NCBI GenBank assembly: GCA_001931875.2
Contig: MSJH02000826.1
Coordinates: forward strand, 1-64,000
Length of the DNA stretch: 64,000 nt
Source: Byssochlamys sp. IMV 00236
Taxonomy: Eukaryota; Ascomycota; Eurotiomycetes; Eurotiales; Thermoascaceae
Reading direction: 5' to 3'
In this document: one piece after another, positions 46,301-59,725 of the stretch
Numbering within the stretch: the stretch's first letter is position 1
How the letters are laid out: each line of letters opens with the position of its first letter
Made by a program: the position numbers and the translations under genes
Notes under the pieces: generated by a model
Told to the model about the DNA's origin: nothing
What the model saw: the letters and a program-made list of their open reading frames with translations, nothing else
Database searches by the model: none

Positions 46301-49253
46301 GGCTTCCTCTATAGCTGTCGTCGCAGTAGATCGAGTATCATTCAAGAGTTGCAGAGCAGTAACGCGCTGGGCCGGCGTGAGGCTCTTCTTCAACCGCTCA
46401 AAGTCAGGGCCGATAACCTTTTCTGCGTCGGCGATAGAAAAGGCATTGGGCCCAGCTTCAGTATCACCTTGGACGACGACAGCAAGCGTCGGGAGTCTTG
46501 AAGGAGGCACATGGCCATGATCTCTAAAGGCATTGAGGAGAGAATGGCATTGGGCCCTGGCAATTTGCAGATAGCAAGCGATATCACTGTACCATGACGG
46601 GCGTTCGGTTTCGACAACTGGACGTAGCGATTCGCACAGGAGCGACACGTACTTGCTGCTGGTACCGTTCTTCCTTGCGTATTCTTCGACAATCATCGAA
46701 GCAACGAGTTGAGAGCTTGATGCCGGCCAGTTGATGCCGGAAAGAATAAGTTGCCAAAGACTTGGCAGCTCGTGTTTATCCCACAGCGTCAAGAACTCTC
46801 CGAGAGCCTTCGCAGAATAGATCTTCGATCTCATGAGAGTCTCAGCTCCCACGAGGTCGACATCACCTTGAAGCATGTGGCCATCCACATTGTGGGTTGA
46901 AGGGAGAGCAACCTCCTTCTTCTCCGATTTACGTCTGCGTCCTTTGGCTGGTTGTTCCGCAGCAGGTGTGGAAGCACCGGGAGAGGCAGACTTTGCAGGA
47001 GTAATCGCTGCACTCGAATAGGGCAATCCAGATGGTTTGATAAACAACGAGGTATTCATCGGTATCGGATATCGGGGAACTCCAAACGGACCCAGACTCA
47101 GGGTGATCAGCGGCTGGACGTGAGAGACCAATTCGCCTTCTGATTTGAAGAAACCACGACTCTCCAGGGCTTGGAGAAGCTCTGACCAGACCTGGAGAGA
47201 TTGTTTCAAGACACCCTCGTTCCGCTCGACCAACAAGTTCTGGAAAACAAGTCTCATAGTCTTCCCATCCACCCAGGCATTCGTTCCTTCGCCCTCCAGT
47301 TTGAGGAAGGTCATCAAGGCTCTGAGAACAGCCGCTCGTACACTCGTAATTGTGTGACGGAGGAAAGGATACAGACGTGGGACCAGGTTAGCAAAAGACG
47401 CTTCCGGGTCGTCCGCGGCATTCGCTTTCATGGCATCGAGGATCTCAGGGAACGTGCAGAGCTTTGCTAAGAGATCCATCACGGATCCAGTACTCGCGCT
47501 CAGGTCGTCCTGCAAGTTGGAAAGACAGTCCCACACGATGTTGATGAGTTGGTTCAAAGCGCCAGCCCGAGAGGAGACAACCTCTCCGGCAATTGGGACC
47601 AGAGTAGCCGCACTGACAGCCCGGACATCGTCGTCGTAGTCTCCGAGACCCTTCATGACAGCTTGTAGGACTCCATCGACTAGTTTGGGATCCTTTACTA
47701 GCAGGTCTTTTCGAACCGCTACGAGATATCTCAATCCAATCATGCCACCATGGCAGACCTCCCAAATGGGACGATCCAGACCCAAATCCGATTGCATGAT
47801 GATCCTATGAAGAATGTTATAGACTGCAACGACTGACTTGGCCGGCAAGTGGGACAACAGAGCGCCAAGAGTCTGGCCGACTGTCTCTCGAATGGGAGCG
47901 ACAACATTGTCGGAAATGTAGTCACCGAAGCGGTCCAGCATAAAAACACAGACGAGTCGACAGGCCAGATCATCCAACCATCGGCGGTTTAGAGCATCGT
48001 TCTCAGCCCTACTTTTCCCATGCACACGCCCAGCACCTGCACCCTGCACCCGGATGACCTCTCGCAATCCCATTGCAGCTCCATGGCGGATCTCCCAGTT
48101 TGGATCAAAGAGATCCACCATGAGAAATTCACAGACGTGCTCGTAAGGCCATGTCAGGCCCTGCTCTTCGGCTTCGGTCTGGATCACAGGCTTTTCAGGG
48201 ACAACGGCGCCCTTAAACTCGGAGACGATCTTCGAGTCATCGTCCCCGCCGTCCCTCTCGAGCGAGAAATAGTCTGGCTTCTGCTCCCCATTGCTTTCCT
48301 CGGTTTTGATCGGGTGAGGGGTAGGAACCGGCGCGGGCGTCGATACCTGATCGGAAGGTTTTCGACCAGACACATCGACCACGCGGACCTTGTTTGCGCC
48401 CATCTTGGCGTTCTGCTTGTTTTTGCGCTTGAGCTGATTCAGCTGGCGCTTGCTTAGACCAGACTCATCGCCGTTGGGATGTTCTAGGGGAGATGGATGA
48501 GGGGAGGAAGCGTTTTGGACGCTGTTCTGGCGCGACAAAGCCGGCAGAGACGTGTCCAGCTTGGGACGTGACTGTTGCTGCAGGGTGAGGTTGAGGTCAT
48601 TATCGTCAATGAGCTCGTCCTCGAGATACTCCCCAGCGAGACCCAGCCGCGACGTCAAGGTCTTCTTCTGCTGCTGTAATCGGGAGGCCGGGTCCATGGC
48701 GGCCAGAGAGTATTCATATTCCTTGCCGGCGGTGCCAAGCAGCTTCTTGCCGTACTTGAGAACCGAGGAGATGTCGAGATGCTCGAGTTGCAGAAGCGAG
48801 TCGTCTTCCGGTAGACCATCACCTTCTTGCTTGATATCAACGTCTTGGTCGTCCTCTGGCTTCTTGATCCCCTGGCCATCATCCTGGTTGGGGTCGAAGG
48901 GCTCTGCATTGGCGGCGATCAGCCCGATGGCCTTGGCGGCAGCCGTCCGTGTGTCCCATGACTTGGACCGGAGATACGGCAGAATGCGACCTAGCAGATT
49001 AAAGAGCTCATCTGGATGCTGCTTCTGCACATCGGCCAGTTGCTGGGCGGCCGTGTTTCTGATGACCTGAGTACTGCCGGTCTCGAGCAGCCTACGCACA
49101 TGATTGGTCAGTCCGGATGAAGCCCATGATTGGCTGCGGTGGGAGGATACTCACGTGACCAAACGATCGAGCCTAGCGATGAAAACGGTTAGCGCGGTAT
49201 CGCGGGATGCAAGGGCCGGTATGGCGGAAAACGGTAACTTACCTGGAAGTCAT
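43354..49253 (-). CDS. mot1: MOT1, TBP-displacing Swi2/Snf2 ATPase (1901 aa)
   Basis: Exons in coding order: 49253-49243 (11 nt), 49172-49155 (18 nt), 49091-43713, 43651-43354. The joined N-terminus MTSRLDRLVTLLETGSTQVI matches Mot1/BTAF1 and fixes the two tiny exons. HEAT repeats fill roughly the first 1250 residues, with an acidic/Gln-rich insert near 75-300. The Snf2 ATPase follows: DDMGLGKTLQTICI, DEGH, SGTPIQNN, then LVFCQMKEMLDI, LLLTTSVGGLGLNLTGADT and DRAHRIGQKK. The C-terminal bridge ends in DLDSFLHTMKG. Mot1 removes TBP from DNA using ATP and controls transcription genome-wide. It is essential in yeast. Length agrees with the family. Confidence 0.96.
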
Positions 49254-50790
49254 GGCGGCGTTGCAATAATCATGCAATAATAAATATTACCTAGTATGAT
49301 TAACGGGCTCGCCACTAAGTAAGGCGGCAACTGGGAAGTAGACGACCTCAGGTCACAGCGCAAGCAGAACGGGACTGTAAATAACACGAGGCAATATTGA
49401 TACAGAGCATGCGCAATGAGGCCGACCGCCTCCGGGTATCAGCGCGCGATCAGAGCGAGCGACGAGCGACGGTACAGCGACAAAACAAGCCGGACGCCCA
49501 GAGAGCTATGGCTAAGCCCAGCACGCGTCGTCCATCCGCGGCAGCACGATGGGTCGGGGGGGGAAGAGGTGGCGAGTGGAGGGGGGGTTCAGCTAGGGCA
49601 GTTAGCTAGGGCAGAGTCGCAAGAGTCGTTGCTGCGGGCTTTGGTTGCTGACTGCGCTGGATCATCGAGTTTTCTTCGAGGTCACGCAGCCTGTTTATAT
49701 CATTGGGGCCATCTGGAGGCCGGCGCGCCTACCCATGTTTTGCGCGCCGTGCCCTAAACCGCTTTCGGTGCTAGCGCCTCCACACGGGCAAAGGGTTTTT
49801 CAGGGTCACGTGAGACGATCCCGCCGCGCGATTCTCTGCTCGCTGTGTGGGCGATTTTCTTCCGTGATCGTCGACTCTCTGCCCCCTGCGTGGTCGGTCT
49901 GCATCTTCATCCAACTGCCAAGCTAAATGCCAGATGGCCTCATCACAGCCGCAGATACCTGACGGGGGTTCGCGGATGACAGCGTCTATCGAGTATGCGG
50001 GATACGTGGAGCAGGACTGCTCTAACCATCAGATGGAGAGGAAACATCTGGCGAGATTCTATCTTGTCTGAGTCGGTCGCTCTATGAGTCTACCTTTGAT
50101 CTTTGGGTATTCTGCCTGACAAGGATCTACATACAACCTTAAATCTTCTATCTACCTGAGGGATTACTCGTGTGGCAGTACATGTAACTACCGGAAATAT
50201 TCCACCGCTGCTGCTGGCCTGTGTAGCCGACATATGTACATACCATTCCAGCTATAATCTTCTACATTGCCTTGTCCCCTTAGGGAACTGGCCGTTGAAA
50301 GACGTACTCTAGTCTTCGTCTTCCACGTAACGGGTCAGCAATGGGTCAATCAGAGTGCTTTGATTACTATGTACAATGGATGTGGAACCCCTCCGTCGAG
50401 CAGACATTATGGGAACATAATTTTTATATTACATCTACTTCGCGCTCCAACTAGCCCTGCCAGCAGAAGCAAGCTGAGTTCTGTTCTCTTTCTTTTCAAC
50501 TCCAGCAGATAGCTTTTTTTTTCTGGGAGTAAGCGCGATCTTTCGGGTAACCAACCACCGCTACCATATAGTAGCAGATATAGTAGTTCGCGTTCTGATC
50601 TCAGACTCTCCCCACATATACGTAAAAAAAGAATACTGCAATAGACTGGACACGCAGAATCACACAGTCAAATCGGATATCAATGGTTTGGCATTTCCTG
50701 TACACATTTAATTGTATGCTCTAGCCGGGAAGAAAAAGGAACAAAGACGAGAACCCCCAAAACAAATCACGCCCACGGCCAAGGCTCTTC
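49254..50790. other. Intergenic stretch of 1.5 kb
   Basis: Promoter of MOT1 and 3' flank of the NDUFS5-like gene. A G-rich stretch lies near 49555-49590. No conserved frame was found. Confidence 0.5.
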
Positions 50791-51349
50791 TCATGCCTTC
50801 AGCACCGCAGCTGTCTCTTCCTCCTTGCCTATCAGTCCCAGGCTCCGGATCTGTTCGGCCTTGGGTGCGTTTTCTCGTGGGTGGGCGGCCTCCGCCTTGC
50901 GGTAGGCGGCTTGCATCTTCATCGTTCGCAGGGCCTGATTGCGCCAGTCATCAATCGTCAGCATCTCATCATTCAGACTACAAATCTCTGGCATTGCCCG
51001 CCTTCTCTGGTCGATCGATGGCAAGAGGGGAAGGTGGAAATGCCGGGTTTCTGAGCGTACCTCCTTCTTGTGGTGCAGGCACTCGTAGTAGTCCTCGTAG
51101 GCGGGGATACACTTCTTCTTTCCAGTGTCACCCTCTCCGCCATTGACGACGTAGCATCCTAGCAGCTCTTGCCAGAAAGCAAAGCAGCGTGAAGGGCCTG
51201 AGATGCAGTGGATGGTTAGCCGGTTGCGCGGAAGCGTTTTGCAAAAAATGACGGAAATGCGCAGGCAGACAGCCTAATTGGGGGCGAAACAAATATCAAT
51301 GCGTGCCAATGCAGGACATACCGCCATTGAGACCGTAACCAGAGGCCAT
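50791..51349 (-). CDS. Mitochondrial complex I subunit NDUFS5 type, twin CX9C (102 aa)
   Basis: Exons in coding order: 51349-51322, 51197-51061, 50934-50791, joined in frame. The protein starts MASGYGLNGGPSRCFAFWQ. It has two CX9C motifs (CFAFWQELLGC and CIPAYEDYYEC), followed by LHHKKE and a basic helical tail ending ETAAVLKA. The size and the twin CX9C placement fit the 15 kDa NDUFS5-type subunit on the intermembrane-space side of NADH dehydrogenase, imported and oxidised by Mia40. Other small twin-CX9C proteins are possible, but the YEDYYECLHHKKE segment favours this subunit. The gene is divergent from SEC39, with 226 bp between starts. Confidence 0.85.
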
Positions 51350-51575
51350 TTTGTCGCTCGAAAACGGGGGTGGAGGGGTTCGTCCGGGGTAGATCGGTTC
51401 AACTGGACGTTCGACGCTGGACTTGACGTTCTGCCGGCAAAGGCGCCGCGGTTGGTCCAAGCTTCGCCTTGACGTTGCTCCGCCAAACGGAATCCGGCCA
51501 CATCAGTAAGTAGTAGTGAGGAGTGCTTGCTGTCCGGTCTGATCAAGGCTTTCGACGGCCATGTGAGATCGCACC
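51350..51575. promoter_or_regulatory. Divergent promoter of NDUFS5-like and SEC39 genes
   Basis: Only 226 bp separate the two start codons, so the promoter elements are shared or tightly packed. No named site could be assigned. Confidence 0.5.
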
Positions 51576-54514
51576 ATGGCTGTTCTTACCGGGTTGTCAA
51601 ATGCTCATGCCATTCTGCTCGCTACTCACCTCTGCGCAAATGGACATGTTGCTGCGCTGCCGCTGCTACACGCCCGGTTTCCTAACGCGCTCCATCTAGA
51701 GCGCCTCCTCCGGATCATATTGACCTATTTACCGGAAAGCACAGAACCCCAGAGCTACGCATCTGTTCTCCAGGCGCTTGTCGACGGCTCTCCCGCTGAA
51801 ACAAAAGAAGATGATATTGACGTATCGTCTGTCAAGAACTTAGAGGTCACAGTCGCGCAAAAGCGTGTGCGGAAGCTCCGTTTACTACCGTTACGGTATC
51901 CAGGCGACGAAGAAGACGAGGATCCCCTGACGCAATTTCTGGTCCATCGTGCTCATCGAATCGACACCGAGACGGGTCTGCAGACCCTTGTTCTGGATCT
52001 ACTGTTGCCCTTCTACCAACGCTCCGAAACGATTCGCACATGGCTGATATCCGTCATACTACCGCTGCTACGACTGAACTATGAATATTACCCGGACAAA
52101 GAAGACACAGTTGCAATTGAGACGATAGAGTCTATGGACGATCAGACGGCAATCAATGTTCTGTTATCAATCACAGGCCCTGACGAGAACAACATGGACC
52201 TTGCAAGAAACTTAAGAGGACTGATCGGCGCGTGGATGTACGGAGCTGGTCGATCAAAGCGGCGCAAGCTTAATCAGTCTCAGGATGCTTCGATATCGGC
52301 CTCGCAGAAGACGACAGCTAGACGAGAAGTACAAATCTCACGCTGGCAGGACGTGAATGAATGGTTGCTGTCACGAAGTTTGGTGGATTATGACCGTGTC
52401 GTGGGAGCTTTTGCAAACTGGAACGGCCCCGATGATGTGGACCTTGGAGGGTATGAAGAAGGCACGGTGTTACAACCCGATGAAGCTGCTGAGCTGAAAA
52501 AGCGTTATGGGCAGACTGGTCTCGCCGCTGTGTATGCGAATCCAGACACCAGCAGAAAGGCGCTGGAGGGTTCTTTCCAAATTGCAAAGAGGGTTGCTCA
52601 AGTACTAGATTTAGAGCAGCATTTTTCTGCTGAAATGGACGAGGCGGTTCTTCCCACTCTGGAATTCGCTATGGACTCCATCTCTTCAACAACTCGAGCG
52701 TCACTGCTCCAGAACAACCTGTTGGTTCGTTCGAATCCGCTGACGCTCCCTACGCCAGAGTCAGTTGCGTTCATTAACGCCCTTCTGATCTCGCTTCGTA
52801 CCTTGGACGAGCTTGGCCGTCAGATGCCTTGCAGGAGTGCGGCCAATATCTGCCTACACAGCAACGATGAGAGCCAGTTGTTGGAGTTGCGGGGTCTCGT
52901 GGAAACGATAGCAAAGCATGCTAGACCCGGGCGCAGCTGGGTTAATGTACGTCAGCAGGTGCTCTGGCTGCGAGACTGGCGAGCCCCTGATGATGCCCCC
53001 TTCGATGGTTCGGGTCAAGCCCATCATGGTCTGTTCTGGCGAGTTTCACGAGCTGCAGCTGAGACCGAAATACTCAAGGCGATGCTGGCAACGAAAAGCC
53101 CAACCGGTACGTCCTATGCAAAATGCAGATCTGTTCCTATTTACTGACTATTTCCAGATGTCCAAGTCGCTGTGGACATTTACACGAAATCTGGAGCGTC
53201 TGCTCTGAGTCCTGAGGAAGTAGAATCTGCAGTAAAGGAAGCTATCTTCACTGCCTATGACAATGCAAGCAATGGCAACAAGACAAGAGGTGGAATTAAA
53301 AGAGCCGCAGAGATGTCAGTCATATTTCCCGATGTCTCAGCTTATGGCATCGCTAACCTGCAAACAGTCTACAAGCTTTTCGACCACATTTCCCGAACTC
53401 AACCTCATTCAAACAGATCGATTCGCTCATTGCTGCCACGCATGCCTTGTCTTTCTACTCCCTCACGCTGCAGCATGGTGTCCCGTTCCAACCTGTCAGC
53501 ATTCGGGTCCACCCTGATCCGATCTATCTGATCGAAAAGGTCCTCGAGCAAAATCCCAAGAGCTATACAAAGCTGGACGATCTCTTGTCAATCGGACGCA
53601 ACCTCGTAGGTGCCGGTCTGGTACCGTCACCAAATGGCGAATCATACCCCGAAGATTATTTACCAGCTGAACCCCCTGAGAAGGTTACTGTGACGACCGA
53701 GCGACGGATCATATCCTTGGCCGTCTCATCCGCTCTGGCATCAAATGATTTCGGCACCGCCTACTCCTACATCCTCACTCGTCTCACGCCTCCATCTCTT
53801 CTCCCTAACTCCTCAACTCCCAACCCCGCAATCGAGGATGACATCTCGTGGCGCGCAGCATATAACGCAGGCTGCCACCGGTCCGCTACTCCCGAGTCGT
53901 CAAGTCCCAATCTCCAGTCACAGATCGCCCATCTGTCCCAGCGCATGGAACTACTATCTCTCGCGCTCGTCCTCGCCCCCCCAGAACCACTCCCCGAGAT
54001 CCTGGGCGCCTGGCGCCGCTGCGACGAAGAGCTCAGCGTCCTCCACACCCGCGAGAACGACGAAGCAGAGCTCTGGGACCTGAAGGGCGACAAAGCCTCC
54101 CTAACAGCCGTCCCAGGCGGCTTCGGTCCAACAGACAGCGAACTTGACGCATTCGAAAACGAACAACAGCGCGCCAGACGCGCCCGCGCCCGACAAGACC
54201 GCAGCAACCGCTCCATGTACGAAGAAGCCCCCATGGGTCTATTCGACGTTGCTCGCGGCGCCGCCCGCGCTATCAGCAAGAACGCCTTCCCTCTCCACAG
54301 CGCCATCTCCGCCTCCGCCTCTTCCTCCTTCGCCACTGCTGAGGGGGGATCCAGCATCCACGGCCGGCCCAGCGAAGACGGCAGTATCGCCTCCCCAACA
54401 GGCGAGCATGGCGAAAGCCGCGTCCGCAAACGCGACATGGTCAGTAACATGGTCACTGGCGGTCTAGCTACCGGACTCGGATGGGTTCTAGGTGCTCAGC
54501 CTGTTAATCGATGA
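51576..54514 (+). CDS. sec39: Sec39-domain protein, Dsl1 tethering complex (944 aa)
   Basis: Exons: 51576-53106, 53158-53314, 53368-54514. The second intron has a GTCAGT donor; the frame supports both joins. The N-terminus MAVLTGLSNAHAILLATHLCANGHVAAL and the alpha-solenoid pattern through residue 850 match fungal Sec39. Examples are TGLQTLVLDLLLPFYQRSETIRTWLISVILPLL, ILQAFRPHFPNSTSF, and LSFYSLTLQHGVPFQP before VHPDPIYLIEKVL. The tail is rich in Arg, Ala and Ser and contains MVSNMVTGGLATGLGWVLGA. Sec39 acts with Dsl1 and Tip20 at the ER to capture retrograde COPI vesicles from the Golgi. The length is usual for filamentous fungi. Confidence 0.9.
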
Positions 54515-54546
54515 GATGAGACGAGAAGAAAAGTAAAAATTATACA

Positions 54547-54581
<35 letters not shown>

Positions 54582-55579
54582 AACGGGTATTTTTCATGTT
54601 CACATATTACCTACCATATTCTTTTCTTATTTTTCTTTTCATTGTTCTTTTTTAGCGTGGAGTTCAGATGGGTTTCTGTCTTCTTCGATCTTGCCTGGTA
54701 GGTTGTCGATATGGTATCAAACAGTTAAAGTTAATGAATCAAGCACCTGCATCCTGCATCGCATCTTCATATTATCCATCTAGGCTATTTTCTCACTTCT
54801 TTCCATATACGCTCCCTCCTCAACTAACTAGTTATTTCTTGTTACTTGCTAAGTAGTATATTCTAGTTAGTTATTATGGACAAGCAAGAAGTGGGAATCG
54901 AGCAAACAGATATTATTCCCGTTTGCATATGTACAATTATTCTGTTCAGAAGAGCCAAACGGTAACTAGAGAGAAATAAGAACGGGTCGAATGCAGATTC
55001 CCGTCCTGGTCCAGCATCAGAAAAAAAATACATATTCGAATGGGCGAGCAAAAGGTAAAATTTATTTTCCATCTTTCACAAAAAGACTCCCCATCTTCGG
55101 ACACGGTCCCAGGTGCGTCCCGGTTGCATATTCTCCCCCCTCCCCTGAAAACCAGATCATGTTTCCAGGTGCATTCGTATTTCTCTTTTTTTTCTTTGTC
55201 CTCGACGAATCGAACAATGGGAAGTCAAAATCCGACGCAATGTCTGTAATCTGGGGACGAAACAAAGCACAAGGTTTCATCAAAAAGTGTGAAGGTGCGA
55301 CTGTAAAGTCGTGATCGAAGGAAAGACGTGAAGGTATATCATCCAACTCCGGATTTCTCCCAAAAAAAGTGTAAAGGAGAGGCATGCTGTTGACGCTGAT
55401 ACAATCGAGCAAAGGATGGTGTCGTGATGTACGAAACGGTCGTGTGACAGCCAGGTCGAAACGGCGAGAGGGCCAGCCACTCTTAAAGTCGAGAAGAATT
55501 GAGGCAAGGTGTGATTAATAGTCGGAGACTGGTGCGTGGAGAAGTGACTGGTAGGAAGCAAGTGTGACCCAGGAATGCT
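54515..55579. other. Intergenic stretch between convergent SEC39 and MAPKK genes
   Basis: 3' flanking DNA with an AG microsatellite and T-rich stretches. No conserved frame was found. Confidence 0.5.
54555..54580 (+). repeat. (AG)13 microsatellite
   Basis: Thirteen perfect AG units directly after an A run, 40 bp past the SEC39 stop, probably in its 3' UTR. Confidence 0.95.
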
Positions 55580-57204
55580 CTAATCTTTCCAGTCCCACAC
55601 TTGCTTCACGAATTGGGCCATATTCACTTTCTTGTTCTTCATATCCACCATCCACGGATGTTCCAGCATCCGCCAAGGAGTGGCTCTTCGAGACGGCTCT
55701 TTCTCAAGGCTGTACGAGACAAATTAGCATGGAGCATCATCACCTGCGTATTGGAGTTTCACATACCAGCATTCGATAAAGTACTTGAAATTATCAGACC
55801 AGTGGATTCCGTGATCCGGCTCATCCTTGAGTTTCGGAATAGGCTGGCGGACAATATAGGTGAGCAGGTCAATCAGTCCCGCGCGTGGCTGCATCTCTGT
55901 GCCGTCCGCAGGGAACGGGAATCGGTGCTGAGCGACTTCCAGCAGTGTCACACCGAGCGACCAGACATCCGAAGTAATGGTATATGATTGACCGGTAATC
56001 CGCTCGGGGGCCATATAATACGAAGTGCCAATGAACGTGTTGGCGTCTCCCTTGGTGCCGAACTCTCCGCTAACACCGAAATCACAGAGCTTAACCTGAC
56101 CATTTCTGCACAGCAGGATATTCGATGGTTTGATATCTATGGGAATTAGCTGCAGTACCAATATATCGATGCGTCTCAGCATACCTCTGTGAATAATTTT
56201 CCGGCTGTGGAGATACGTCAAGCCGTTCAAGACGCCTTCTGCAACCTTGCCCAAGACCTTTTCGCCTGTCCGTCCTCCTAGTTTCTTCACCTCCTTGTAG
56301 ATACTGTCTAGACTACCTCCCTCGCAGAACTCCATAACGATTGAGATCGTACTAGTCGATTTATCCATGAACGCTCCGTAGTAGCGACAGATGTGTTCCG
56401 ACGCGCAGTCCTTGTTGAAATTGAGCTCTCTCACAATCTGTTTTTTCACATCGGGATTCGGGTCCGTGGTGATGATCTGGACACAGACCGTATGTTAGCA
56501 ACCAGCTTCTACGGCAGACAAATTCTGTCAATTCCCACCTTCAATGCGAAGACGGTCTTGCCGCCCTTCAACATGCACCTCGTCACGGCACCCCCAGCAC
56601 CTTCTCCCAGACTACCCAGTTCGATGATTTTCTTCTGCTCACTGGCAGCTAGCCAGCCTTCGTCATCCAGATCCTCGACATCGAGCGGCCGGCCCTTCTC
56701 CAAACTCAGCTTATCCAGATCGGGCAAAAGACCGTTCACGCTGTTTTCCCGTTCCATCGACACACCGCCATCTCGATCCGAGTACACCGAACTGATTGCT
56801 GAGGATGGATCCGGGGTGCCACCGTGGGGTTGCCGGAGCATAGCGAACGACAAAGCGGAGTATGTCGACGAGGATGCCGACGCTGGACCGCTTCCCTTGC
56901 CCTCTGTATTCGTAGCGCTCCCATTTCTCGAGTGGCCATTTGGATCACTGGGACGTAACGAGCCTCCCTCCTGTGGCATCTGCTGGGATCCCATGGGAGT
57001 AGCCAGTCTGAGCTGGGGCGGGGCTGGCCGGCTCGAGGGCCGTTGCAGCTTGGGGAGTTCGGGCAGGGCGGCATTTCCCTCTGGATTCACTGGTCTGGCA
57101 TTGGGCGAAGGAGGGATTCCCAGTGTAAGGCGAGGAGTTCGCGATCCTGAGTTGTTGCGAGCACGAGGGACGGGGGGTTTGAGCAGCGGCGCAGGTGAAG
57201 ACAT
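55580..57204 (-). CDS. mkk2: MAP kinase kinase of the cell-wall-integrity pathway, Mkk1/2 type (485 aa)
   Basis: Exons in coding order: 57204-56539, 56476-56185, 56136-55767, 55709-55580, all in frame. The N-terminal 190 residues are Pro/Ser-rich ([20 protein letters not shown]) and probably a docking and regulatory region. The kinase domain has [11 protein letters not shown], the lysine in [21 protein letters not shown] split by an intron, [10 protein letters not shown], the activation segment [13 protein letters not shown] and [12 protein letters not shown]. The C-terminus is [10 protein letters not shown]. The kinase receives the signal from Bck1-type MAPKKKs and phosphorylates the Slt2/MpkA MAP kinase in response to wall stress. 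Assignment to Mkk2 rather than Pbs2 or Ste7 rests on the N-terminal [12 protein letters not shown] motif and the [15 protein letters not shown] segment. Confidence 0.9.
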
Positions 57205-59725
57205 TGTGAGATTGTTTTGCCCCTCACAAGGCAGAAACAACTCGTTTGGGTCAGCCAGAGCGGCAGCCAGCTCGTCAACTGGGAGGAGAATTCAGAGGCA
57301 GAAGCGACGACAGGTTCGACTTGGAGCCTTGGAGATACTGGAGAGTTCGACTAGTTACTCCTCACTTGGGCGGTCCAGCGTACACGCGGCGCAGTTGCGT
57401 CGGAGCCCGGCGGCGGTCGATCCAAGCCGGGAGTCGCGAGCAGCTCACGGACGAGCAAGTCTCAACAACACACACAGAGAATGGGAAGAAGAAAGGGGAG
57501 AACGAGCGTCAAGCAATCAAGCAAAGCAAGAAGAAAAAAAGGTGCGATGGGCAGCGTTGATGGAAGTTCGTCCAGAACAGAACAAGAGACAAGACCAACT
57601 GCCCCCTGCGAGTGTTCGGGCAGGCCCGTTGCTCAGCCGCTCACCACGAGCCCCAGCACGAGCCCACCGGCGAGGGGATTTCACCAACTAGACTCATCAG
57701 CGCCTCTCCAGACCCTCAAGACGCTCAACCATAAGCGCCCAGCACAGCAGATCTTCTCCCACAGACCCAGTCACATCACGGAAGCCCATCCGGGGCGCCA
57801 GCTCGTCCGGTCGAGAGCGTCGTCGAGGCGCCCGTCCGCGCAGCCGCAGCTGCTGAAACATCCAACGCCGGTCTGTATCTGACTGAGACAGCTTGATGTC
57901 ACCCAGTGGGACTCTAAAAATGGCCGCGCTTTGTTGACAGCTTGTTGGACATTGGCCAGGCAGTCCAATCCAGCCCGTTGGAGCCACAGCACTACTGGAC
58001 ATCAGCATGATGCCACAGGGACATGGACGGGGATAGGGAACAAGGAGAACTGCGCCATCTTCCCTTACTCGAGAGTAGAGAGTATCTATTCTTAGAGAGA
58101 AAGGATCACAATCATCCTACGGAACTCACGGCCAGGAATCATCACATTACAAGCAGATCCGGACGCGCAACCCTCTCCTACAAAGCCAGGGATGTAGATG
58201 TTCTGTTCCCTTTTGAGTCTTTGACAGTCGTAGAGAAGAGGGTAACTATAACGAGGTAGTAATTTGAGGAAAGGAGAAAGCCATTTCTGATAGACAAGAA
58301 GTCTATCACTTTACCTTCTGATAGTTGCCGTTCAAAACAATGCTTGTTTCTTCCCCGTCTACTCTACATATCAAGCAGGTCAATACTCGACAGGATCACC
58401 CACATGTATATATACTAGTTAAATATCTCATCTACTATCATCTCTCAATCTGCTCATGAAAGGTAAATCGATCAACAACCGAGTTCCGATGCTGTATCCG
58501 ATTCCGGACGTATTTTCAACATCACATCATCCAGGATAAGTCGCTTTCAGAGTAACACAAGACGTCTTTCATCCCCTTTCAACGAGACACTGCAGGTATC
58601 TAGACTTTATTAGCAAATCCTCCAAAATTATCACAAGGACTTCCCGTGTCCGTCTTCGTCAAGTCTGCCGCTGCGAAGCCATGCAGACAAATAATGCCAA
58701 GCACGCCAGGAACAGTCAAACAAAAAAGCCAAGGTTCATCCCCGAATTTGTGCATGCCCTGTTGTACATACATACATTCTATCACTTATTCCAGGACCGT
58801 AGTGCAATAATATGTAGCATGTTTAAATTACCCTCCCCATCTTCCACGGTCTCGAACAAGATATATGCCCAGATGGTGGGGCGAGGCGACTAAAAAGAGA
58901 TTAACTCTGGTCCATTATTGGACGTTCTAGACTTCAGGTAATAATACGTAGCTGATCTTGAGTAAAATGATGCCTGGGGCTTTTGATTCAATTTCACTCG
59001 GTAAGATTGGATGGTTTATTTGTGGTTTTTATGGATGTGATTCGTTATAAGTCTGTCTCGTAAGTTTGGGTCTGAAATGTAAGTACTGTATGTGCATGCG
59101 CAATGTTCATGATGGTCTGTCGGGAAATATATATCCGCAACATAACCATTTCGGACCAGAGTCCACAAAATAGAGTCGATATAGTTGCCACCGCTGGGAT
59201 TTCTGATTAGTTGTAAATGTTCTCTTAGCTAAAGTAGTAATGTCTCTCGCTGGATCGATCTCCGCAGGCAAAGGCAACGATCTCTTATAGGAATTAAAAT
59301 CTCATGTATTGATCAATCAATTTAACTATAGTGGTATCATGCTAAAAGAAAAAGACAAGATCATGACCACGGGCATGTTTCATGAGGTTATCCCGTTAGA
59401 GTTAATATATGTGTCTGTCGAAACAAAGAACAATGCAAGAGAATGTATAGCAACCGCCATGGCCTATATGCTGCAAGCTTGGTGAACGAGTATGAGTCTG
59501 CCTTCTTTCATATACTGGCGACCCCCTATCTCAGAGCTCAGCACTGGTTTTTTCGCGGTACTATTGCGTAGCTGCTTCGTCGCGAGTCTCCGTGAACTCG
59601 CGCGTGATCGGACTCCCTCTCTTCTCGGGGGATAATCTACTCGTAGCGCCTGTAACCTTTGTAATCCTGTTTGGTTCGGATGCAACAACCGGCCGAGTCC
59701 CAGGTTGACCGGATATAGGGACAGC
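57205..59725. other. Intergenic stretch of 2.5 kb, no certain gene
   Basis: Probably the MAPKK promoter and 5' UTR, then DNA to the next gene's 3' end. Several short open frames on both strands show no conserved sequence. Confidence 0.45.

Noticed and set aside
56393..57691. 432-codon plus-strand open frame
   Set aside because: Antisense to the Pro/Ser-rich N-terminus of the MAPKK and its 5' region; low complexity.
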